DNA of 24,178 bases. Origin: Hymenoscyphus infarciens (lineage: Eukaryota > Ascomycota > Leotiomycetes > Helotiales > Helotiaceae). The position numbers and the translations under genes were made by a program. The notes beneath the pieces were generated by a model. It ran no database searches. It saw only the letters and a list, made by a program, of their open reading frames with translations, and was not told the origin of the DNA. Positions 17,572-24,178 of the stretch are shown in pieces. Within the stretch, counting starts at the first letter, position 1, and each line of letters begins with the position of its first letter. The DNA lies in the NCBI GenBank assembly GCA_001414345.1, contig LLCB01000541.1, positions 1 to 24,178 on the forward strand, in the 5' to 3' direction.

Positions 17572-19542
17572 ATAGGACTAGTAGAATAATCTTCTAATCT
17601 ATAATTAAGTTATAGTAGTTTAAACTTTTTAGTTCTTAGCTAGAAAGAAGCTACTTCTTAACTAATATAGAAATCTCGTAGTTTAAATAAAAAACAAAAG
17701 AATAAAATCGTCGAGAATATAGATCTTATAAACTAATTAATAGTTTAAATTGAAAATAAAAAAGTGTTTTAAAATAAATATAAGAGAGAGCGCTTTATAT
17801 AAAAAGATAGAAAAACTCTAGCTAACTTAAAGTGTCTTAAATTCTCTAAAGTATTAATAATAGTAGAATAGTACTCTAAAGCAAAGTTATATCAAAGGTT
17901 AAAAAGAAATCTTTATCTAACTAGTAAAATAAGAATATAAGTATTCTAATTATATCTAGAATTTAAGGAACTTAAACTAGGTTATTCTATAACTCTTGAA
18001 ATTTACTTTTCTAAACGTGATTAGAGATATAATAATTCCGTAGAGCTATAATCTTAGATCTATTTAAGGAAACGCTTACTCTCTTAGACAAAGTATATAT
18101 ACTAAGCTAGAGAGCTATTTATACTACTATAGTTATTTATTAGTAGATTAGTTATATGTCTCGATAATAGATTAAAGCTCTCTATACTCTTAATAAACTC
18201 TATTTATATCTAAGTTATTATTTAAATAGACTCTCTTTAATAAATATAAAGAACTCTCTTAAGATAGCTTATATACTATAAAATCTAAGTTAGAATCTTC
18301 TATACTATTATAATATATCTCTAAGAACGAAATACTAATAGCTAATATATACTTTAGAAGTAAGAGCTTACTAGTACTAGTGTAAGAAATAAAGATATAG
18401 CTAATAATATTAAAAAAGTAATTTAAGAATTCTTAATAATAATATCTATTATATTAAACTTATTACTAGTAGAGAAAGGAAATCTAGCTATAGTTAGAAA
18501 TACTCTTTTACTAATAAAAGAACTTTTATTACTTTAGAAAGGAATTACTACTATTTTAAAAATATTATCTATAATATTAGTAGTACTATTCTATAGTTTA
18601 CTATATAAAGATATAAAGATAATCTTGACTTTTATAAAATATACTATAAAAGCTAATTATAATACTCTAGTTATATTAAAAAAAGAGAAGTCTTTAATTA
18701 TAATATCTAATTACTATAGAGAAGCTACTAGATATATTTATATAGTTTTTTATAAACTATTAAAAGAGATTTTAAGAAGTTAAAAGCTTTATTAATTAGT
18801 AGATTATAGCGATTATAGAAGCTATATCGAGAGTATAGAATAAATAAAGTAAGATTAAAATAGATACTTAATTTCTTAGAACTATAGAGAAGAGTATAAG
18901 ACTTTATATACTATACTTCTCGCTTAAAAGATAGAGTTATTAGATAATCCTTTGTCTAATCTATATTTATCTCGTAATATAGATTTTCTTAAGAAGATAG
19001 AGAAGATAAGATAGAATTAGTACTAGATAAGATAATATTCTTAAGTTAAAAAAGACGCTCTTTTTATAAATACTATATAGAGATATAAGATATTAAGTAG
19101 AAAAGCTTAGTTATATAAGTAAGCTACTAAAGAACTTAATAAAGAATTAATAAGAATAGTAGTTTATTCTAATAGAGTAATATTAAGAATTATTAAGATT
19201 AAGATATTAATTTAAAATATAAAAGCTACTACTAAAGAATTAAATAACTATAATCTAAGAGTAGTAGAGATAGCTACTATATTTTTAGAAGTAGATAACT
19301 TAGAATTATAACTTAAATTTAGCTAGATATAGAAATCTATAAAAATAGATTAAGAAAAGAATAATTATTATATAACTACTAGAGAAGCTCTTATTAACTC
19401 TTTTATAAAGTAGACTCTACTTTTATAAAGCTAGAGTTAAATTCTTTTCTAAGATAAAAATAGAAATATAGTACTAGCTAGTATTGATTTAGCTTTAGTC
19501 TCTAGACCTAACTCTTAGTTTAGTATAAGAAAGCTATTTATA

Positions 19543-19584
19543 TACTATATCTATAAAAAAGAAGATTATTATTTTAGTAATTAT
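19543..19584 (+). pseudogene. Gag zinc knuckle with Cys and His converted to Tyr
   Basis: YYIYKKEDYYFSNY has Tyr at exactly the CX2CX4HX4C positions (19543, 19552, 19567, 19582), as in the Copia gag. All four would arise from TGT/TGC or CAT/CAC by single RIP transitions. This lies in the same frame as the downstream protease and RT. Confidence 0.7.
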
Positions 19585-20247
19585 TAAATCTCTTTATTTA
19601 AATATTTATTAAAAGCTAAGTAATAAAAGTAATAGAATAAATAAAACTATACTTATACTATATAAGCTTATATAATAGACCTTTATTAAAATTAATACTT
19701 TTAATAGAATTTATAAGATTAGTATTTCTAAGGAAATTAAAAGAGATAATCTTCTTTAAATACTATAAGTAACTATTATAGTATTAGCTCTTAATAGATA
19801 AATTAAGATAGATCGAGCTTTAGATAATTAGTAATAGATAAGAACTTATTAGCTAGCTAAGAGACTTAGATAATTTAGAGTAGATTAATATTAGATAGTA
19901 TTATAGTTATTTAGACTTTACTAAAATAAATAGTTAATATATCTATTTCTGCTATTAATAAGTAGAATACTAGAGATTTAATTATAGTTTATAATAAAGA
20001 ATATATATATAGAATAAAAGTAGAAATATAAGCCTTAGTAAATATATTAACTCTAATATAATTATAAGAAGTTAAAGCGTTAGTAGTAGAGAAGTAGTTA
20101 AGTATAAGAGTCTTAAATAGTATCTTTTTTATAAAACCTATTAATAAACTAACTAAGAAGAGAAAACATAGAGTACTTATAGTTAAGAAAGAGAAAGATA
20201 ATATTATAGAAGATATTATATCTTTATAAGAACTATTATCTTATTTT

Positions 20248-20322
20248 CTTACTTCTAGCTCTCTTATTTCTAGCTCTTTTACTTCTAGCTCTCTTACTTC
20301 TAGCTCTCTTACTTCTAGCTTA
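20248..20322 (+). repeat. Five 15-bp repeats encoding LTSSS
   Basis: CTTACTTCTAGCTCT and near copies tile 20248-20322 without gaps. The unit is 5 codons in the gag frame, giving a Ser/Thr-rich pentapeptide repeat, probably a flexible linker C-terminal to the zinc knuckle. Confidence 0.8.
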
Positions 20323-20340
20323 AAGAAGAAAGTAGTAATA

Positions 20341-20424
20341 AAGAAAGCTAAGTAACTTATAATAAGTATAATTAGATAAGTAAAGAAAGCTAAGTAACTT
20401 ATTATAAGTATAATTAGATAAGAA
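20341..20424 (+). repeat. Two 42-bp repeats, 14 codons each
   Basis: AAGAAAGCTAAGTAACTTAT at 20341 recurs at 20383; each 42-bp unit ends ATTAGATAAG. Both are in the gag frame and read KKAK-LIISIIR with one interior stop. Confidence 0.85.
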
Positions 20425-20769
20425 AACTTCTCTTTAGCTAAGATATTAGTAAATATAAAGGTTAAGATATTATTATTTTAGCTTTATAATTAATCTTCTA
20501 AAGATAGATATAAACTTATAAGATTACTTAAGCTTAAACCTAAGAAGAATCTTATAAAGACTAGATTTAGTTATACTATTAATATAGTTTAGGTTAAAAA
20601 TAGTAATATAATAACTATAAAAGTTACTAGAACGTTTAAAAGAATATAAAAGACTATTAAAGATAAATACTTTAACTAGCTAAAGAATAAACTAACTCTT
20701 TTTCTAACTAAGAAGGTATTTACTTTCTATATATAAGTAGTAGTATAATCTTATATTAACTAAAAAGAA

Positions 20770-20990
20770 ATCTATAATTTAAACTAGATATTACTAGATA
20801 GAGGTTTTATTATTAACTTTATCTTAGAATTAGTTAAAAAAAAATTAAAATATAAGCTTAGACTAAACTACTTAATTATAATTAAGGTTATTACTCTAGT
20901 ACTTTATTTATTAGAATATTTAATTCACTTTAATTTATATATTAATAGTATTAATAAAGTTATTAATATATATTTTATCTTAGATAGAAC
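20770..20990 (+). pseudogene. Gypsy aspartic protease relic
   Basis: ILLDRGFIINFILELVKKKL, from 20791, fits a retroviral-type protease active site (LLDSGSxxNxIS). Asp is kept at 20797-20799 and the next residue is altered from Ser or Thr to Arg. ILDRTLCLLLLS near 20971-21012 fits the later conserved strand. Same frame as the zinc knuckle. Confidence 0.6.
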
Positions 20991-20999
20991 TTTATGTTT

Positions 21000-22800
21000 A
21001 CTATTACTAAGTTAGTAGTAGATATAAGATTATAAAATTATAAGTAATTATAAAAATAAAATAAAATAAGATTAAGATAAAGAAGAATAAGTATAAAGAA
21101 CTTAAGAGTATTATTCTAACTAAGAGTTTTAAAGTCTCTTAAGTTGTTACTAACTTAAATATCTTATATAATAAATTATTTATAGCTAGAAAAATCGTCT
21201 ATAAATCTCTATAAAGCTAAAATTTAAAACATAGTATAATATATTTATAATATAACTATATAGGTTTTAGTATAAGTTACTAAAGAAGTAGATTCTAAGA
21301 ATAAAGAAATAGTTAACTAAATATTTAAGGAATTATAAGAAGAGATTAAAAATGTTATAAGAATAGAAGTAAGCTTTCTATAGTTAGTACTCTAGCTAAT
21401 ATTAATTTACTAATAATTAGAAGATTTATAATAATAGAACTATAGTTTAGTTTAAAAGCTAATTATAAGTAAAGAGCCTAGTCTCTACTTATAAAAGTAA
21501 GGTCTAGTTAAGAGAAAGAATAAAAGAAAGAATATTAAAACCTTGAATATAACTATCTAGAGTATAATATTTTAAAAAAAGATATAAGAATCTAGTTCTT
21601 TTATAGAATATTTTAAAATAGTTAGAAAATTAAAATAAAATATTATTAAAAATAATTATAAGAATTAAAGATATAGAAGAAGATAGAAAGTTACTTTATA
21701 GATTCTATTAAAATAGTTTTAAAATAGTTTTACTTATATAATAAAAAGAGAAGAATAAGAGTTAAGAAGAAAGTTAAAGAATTAAGATCTTAGTAAAAGA
21801 AGTAACTATCTACTACTATAATACTAAAATTTATATAAAATAAGAAGTTAGATAATAAAAAAAGAGAATATATTAGCTTAAATATAGTAGAAGTTAAAGA
21901 TATATTTCTATTTATATTTAGATTACTAAAATCTAAAACTATATATATATATATATATTTATAAAAGAAGAGAGAATAGTTAAGTATTATTATAGCTTTT
22001 AATAAAGATAATCCTTTTTATTATTTTAGTTTTAAGCTATTATAAAGTAACTTACGTAGTTAATAGAGAAATTAGAGATAAGTAATAAATATTTAAGTCT
22101 AAATCTTAATAGAATTTATAAGAGAAGAAATTAAGAATTATAAGAATGTTTTATCTAAGATTAAAGTACTAAAATAGAACTAGAGTAGAATTAAAATATA
22201 GCTTATAAAAAAAGAGTAAGATTTAAGAAAGTAGATAGTTTAGAAATTAAAGTTAAATTTATAAAAGATTATAACTTATCTAAGACTAGAATACTAGAAT
22301 CTAGAAAAGCTAAAGAAATATAAATCTTAAATTCTTAGTAGATAGAGTAGAATAGAATAGAAGTATTTATAAGTTAAGAAATAGATTATAATAAAATAAA
22401 GATAGCTAGTACTAAAAGCTTAATTTAAAAAAAGAAGATAGATAAAGAAAAAAAGATATTTAATATAATATATAGATTTCCTACTATTAAAAGACTTTTA
22501 TAATATAAAAGAAAGTAGATAGATAGATAAGAACTCTATAGACTTAAGTAGAAAAAGGTTAAAGATATTATAAATAAGATAATAAGAGAATTAGTAGATA
22601 TAGAAGAAAAGAGATATACTTGATAAAAGCTATTATTTTAATAGAGAGATATTTTTAGAAATAATCTTAGAATAATACTTAAAATAGAGCTAGTTAAATA
22701 TACGATTCTTATATATTATAATTAAGCTTTAAAAAAGTTACTAATTATAAAGTAGTTATTAAAAAAGATTAAATACTAGAAGAAGTTATTATTAGAATTA
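21000..22800 (+). pseudogene. Gypsy pol segment between protease and RT
   Basis: From about 21060 to 22300 the readable text sits one base over (for example KSFKVSQVVTNLNILYNKLF-like text near 21130 and EFIREEIKNYKNVLSKIKV from 22112, resembling the E..DVFS segment that precedes Gypsy RTs). By 22381 it is back in the gag frame (IDYNKIKIASTKSLI). Two small indels explain this. A 19-bp AT dinucleotide run lies at about 21940-21958. Confidence 0.45.
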
Positions 22801-23640
22801 GTAGTATTAAAGGTAATTATTTAATATAAATCTACTTAGTTAATAAGAATAAGAGTAATTCTAAAGAAAACTAATATAATAAGAATAGTATATAATTATA
22901 TTCTAGTAAATAAAGTTATAATAAAATTATAATATCTAATAAAGTAATAGAAAACTCTTTTATAATAAATTATAAAGCTAGATATAAGAGATATATTCTT
23001 ATTAGATACTAGTAAAGATTATTAAGCTATAAAGCTTTTTAAGAACTATTAGTAAAAGATAGTATTTTAAACTATATTAGAATAGTATTACTACTAAGTA
23101 ATAAGTTAAAGACTTATAAATATACTAGGTATTTACTCTAAGTTAAAATATTTAGAATAGTTAGTAATACTACTAAGACTAAATAGTAAACTAGTACTAT
23201 TAAGTGTTAGTAAGAATAGTTACTTTTTATATTTTATAAATAATAACTAAAGAGATATAAAAGACTTCACTGCTTTAATATAGTTTCTAAGAGAATATTA
23301 CTTCTTAAGAGTAGTATAAGTAAAGCTTACTCTAAGCCTAGCTAAGATAGAATTTATAGTTACTAAAGTAAACTATCTAAGCTATTAGAAGCTAGCTAAG
23401 AGAAAACTAAAGCTAGTACTTAATAAGTTAGCTATAATTTAAGATTACTTAGTCTTTAAAAGTACTAAAGAAGTAAAGTAATTCTTATTTATACTACTTT
23501 TCTTAAAAGCTTATATACTAGAGTATATAGATCTATTAATAATTATTAAAAGCTTAATAATCTATATTATAAAAGATTACTAATTAAGAGAAGTAGTAAA
23601 ATAGTATTAGAAGATTACTAGCTTTAAGTAGTCTAAAAAA
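22801..23640 (+). pseudogene. Gypsy reverse transcriptase relic
   Basis: In one frame: LKKTNIIRIVYNYILVNKVI (22861-22920, as in PKKDGxxRxxxDYRxLNKxT), LLDTSKDY-AIKLF (23002-23040, motif A with its Asp kept), SQ/RLINILGIYSKLK (where Gypsy has PFGLxNAPxTF), and the YxDD box, now F-I-N-N-N at 23233-23247. KIEFIVTKVNYLSY follows 35 codons later, then KLAII-DYLVFKSTKEVK-FL (23434-23500), matching K..AI..WP.P...K.L..FLG. The spacing from the DD box to the K-x-EF motif is that of the family. Both catalytic Asp of YxDD are lost. Confidence 0.88.
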
Positions 23641-23810
23641 AGATATATAAGCTTTTAAGAGAGTAAAAAAAGAAGTATATATAAATATTATTATAGCTAG
23701 AAATAGTAGTTTATAATATTACTTAGTAACTAATATATTAAAGACTAGCTATAAATTATTCTTTTCTAACTTCTAAGAAGTATAATAAGAAGAGAAGTTA
23801 AGTTTATCAA

Positions 23811-24178
23811 ACTAGCTATAACGGTTTCAGACTTGTCACGTGACTCCTCACCGTCTGGCAGAATAGGGCCTTTAGAGCGTAAACACTATAGGTATATAAA
23901 AAGAAGCGAGCCCGAGCCTTAGGAGAGCTAGGTTATAACGTTATAACTAGCTCTTCTAAGGGCTATATAACTCGTCTAATGTCGGTATAACCACGTCGCC
24001 TTCTAAGCTTTATTAGCACGTAGATATCACGTATAAAACCGGCCTTTAATAGTATTAAAAGTAGCCTAGAAACGTGACTAGAAAGAATAAAGTCTTATAT
24101 AATAATTAGCTAGATAGATATCTATTTAAGCACTTTTAATATATAAGAGACTAGAAGTCTTTTATATTTATAAGTTTT
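23811..24178. other. Low-RIP segment with CACGTG, TATA-like site and palindrome
   Basis: Composition changes sharply at about 23810: CpA, TpG and CpG are common (TGTCACGTGACTCCTCACCG at 23834). GGTATATAAAAAG at 23891 is TATA-like. From about 24060 to the end the sequence is AT-rich again. TGTCACGTGAC could be the start of an LTR whose rest lies here and beyond the window, but no partner copy is present to test it. No reading frame is supported. Confidence 0.45.
23915..23964. repeat. Near-perfect palindrome, 24-bp arms
   Basis: AGCCTTAGGAGAGCTAGGTT then ATAA (23915-23938) and TTATAACTAGCTCTTCTAAG then GGCT (23941-23964) are reverse complements apart from two or three differences, with a central CG; the inner TTATAACGTTATAA is perfect. 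It starts about 24 bases after the TATA-like site. Confidence 0.75.

Larger units (their letters stand above)
17376..20700 (+). pseudogene. Gypsy gag relic
   Basis: Continuous frame with text such as EPTRKRREENK (17401), ENIDLINQLIV-like text (17725), LKCLKFSKVLIIVE (17830), ANNIKKVI (18400), LEILL-type gag text, EATRYIYIVFYKLLKEIL (18724), ELLDNPLSNLYLSRNIDFLK (18929) and LASIDLALVSRPNS (19474). A zinc knuckle and two sets of peptide repeats follow. At over 1000 codons it is long for a gag and may contain extra domains. The annotated left end is only where the frame opens after a TGA at 17371-17373. Confidence 0.65.
17376..23810 (+). mobile_element. Dead Ty3/Gypsy-type element, gag-pro-RT, truncated
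   Basis: A plus-strand frame (codon starts at remainder 1) carries gag text, a zinc knuckle, peptide repeats, an aspartic protease and a Gypsy reverse transcriptase over 6.4 kb. It moves by one base between about 21.05 and 22.3 kb and then returns. Stops are almost only TAA/TAG. It begins right beside the catalase relic and ends near 23810 in the RT/RNase H linker, where less mutated DNA starts. RNase H, integrase and both LTRs are not seen, so the element is a fragment. Order and RT sequence exclude Copia. Confidence 0.8.

Noticed and set aside
20248..20322. Simple microsatellite noise
   Set aside because: The 15-bp unit is in frame with the gag text and neighbouring 42-bp repeats, so it was reported as a coding repeat instead.
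17376..23810. LINE-type (Tad) element
   Set aside because: The order zinc knuckle, aspartic protease, RT, and the Gypsy-type RT motifs argue for an LTR-class element. LINEs lack an aspartic protease.
23915..23964. Rho-independent terminator
   Set aside because: Bacterial terminators do not apply in this eukaryotic context, and no T run follows the stem.
1..24178. Use of a variant genetic code, suggested by long frames with TAA/TAG but almost no TGA
   Set aside because: TGA is rare because TpG is destroyed by RIP, and the TAA/TAG fall where Gln and Trp occur in the families. Mutation explains it.

Overview
This window looks like an AT-rich, gene-poor 'graveyard' block from a filamentous ascomycete (Pezizomycotina). 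The case rests on three things. First, most of the DNA is almost free of the dinucleotides CpA and TpG and is packed with TpA (positions 1-300 contain no CpA or TpG at all), the footprint of repeat-induced point mutation (RIP). Second, dead reading frames are interrupted almost only by TAA/TAG, where CAA, CAG or TGG once stood. Third, the one recognisable host gene, a large-subunit catalase relic, has short fungal-type introns (GTAAGT donors, CTAAC branch sites). I see no intact, confidently functional gene and no tRNA or rRNA gene.

Layout. 1-3600: tandem repeats, one unknown dead frame on the plus strand (487-1455), one on the minus strand (about 2585-3075), nested inverted repeats, and small islands that escaped RIP. 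3606-5341: a complete, short, non-autonomous LTR element with 174/180-bp LTRs and a perfect 5-bp target duplication (GTGAT); its inside is mostly a minisatellite. 5347-6187: a little-mutated island with one unrecognised minus-strand reading frame and four copies of an 8-bp motif. 6193-13925: a full-length but dead Ty1/Copia element (153-bp LTRs, 5-bp target duplication with one transition, a primer site matching the initiator-Met tRNA anticodon region, gag zinc knuckle, protease, integrase, reverse transcriptase, RNase H), with an extra long dead frame of unknown product between RNase H and the 3' LTR. 13931-14968: mixed DNA with a hairpin-like inverted repeat and a promoter-like stretch. 14969-about 17305: catalase pseudogene on the minus strand, lightly RIPed but broken by indels. 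About 17376-23810: a dead Ty3/Gypsy-type gag-pro-RT frame on the plus strand, cut off within the RT/RNase H part and without visible LTRs. 23811-24178: less mutated DNA with a TATA-like site and a long near-perfect palindrome.

The parts do not form a working pathway. The window records how transposons accumulated, were silenced by RIP, and how low-copy DNA between them was partly spared. The points most worth following up are the extra frame in the Copia element, the RIP boundaries lying inside both LTRs of the small element, and the catalase relic that joins a promoter-like sequence at its truncated 3' end.
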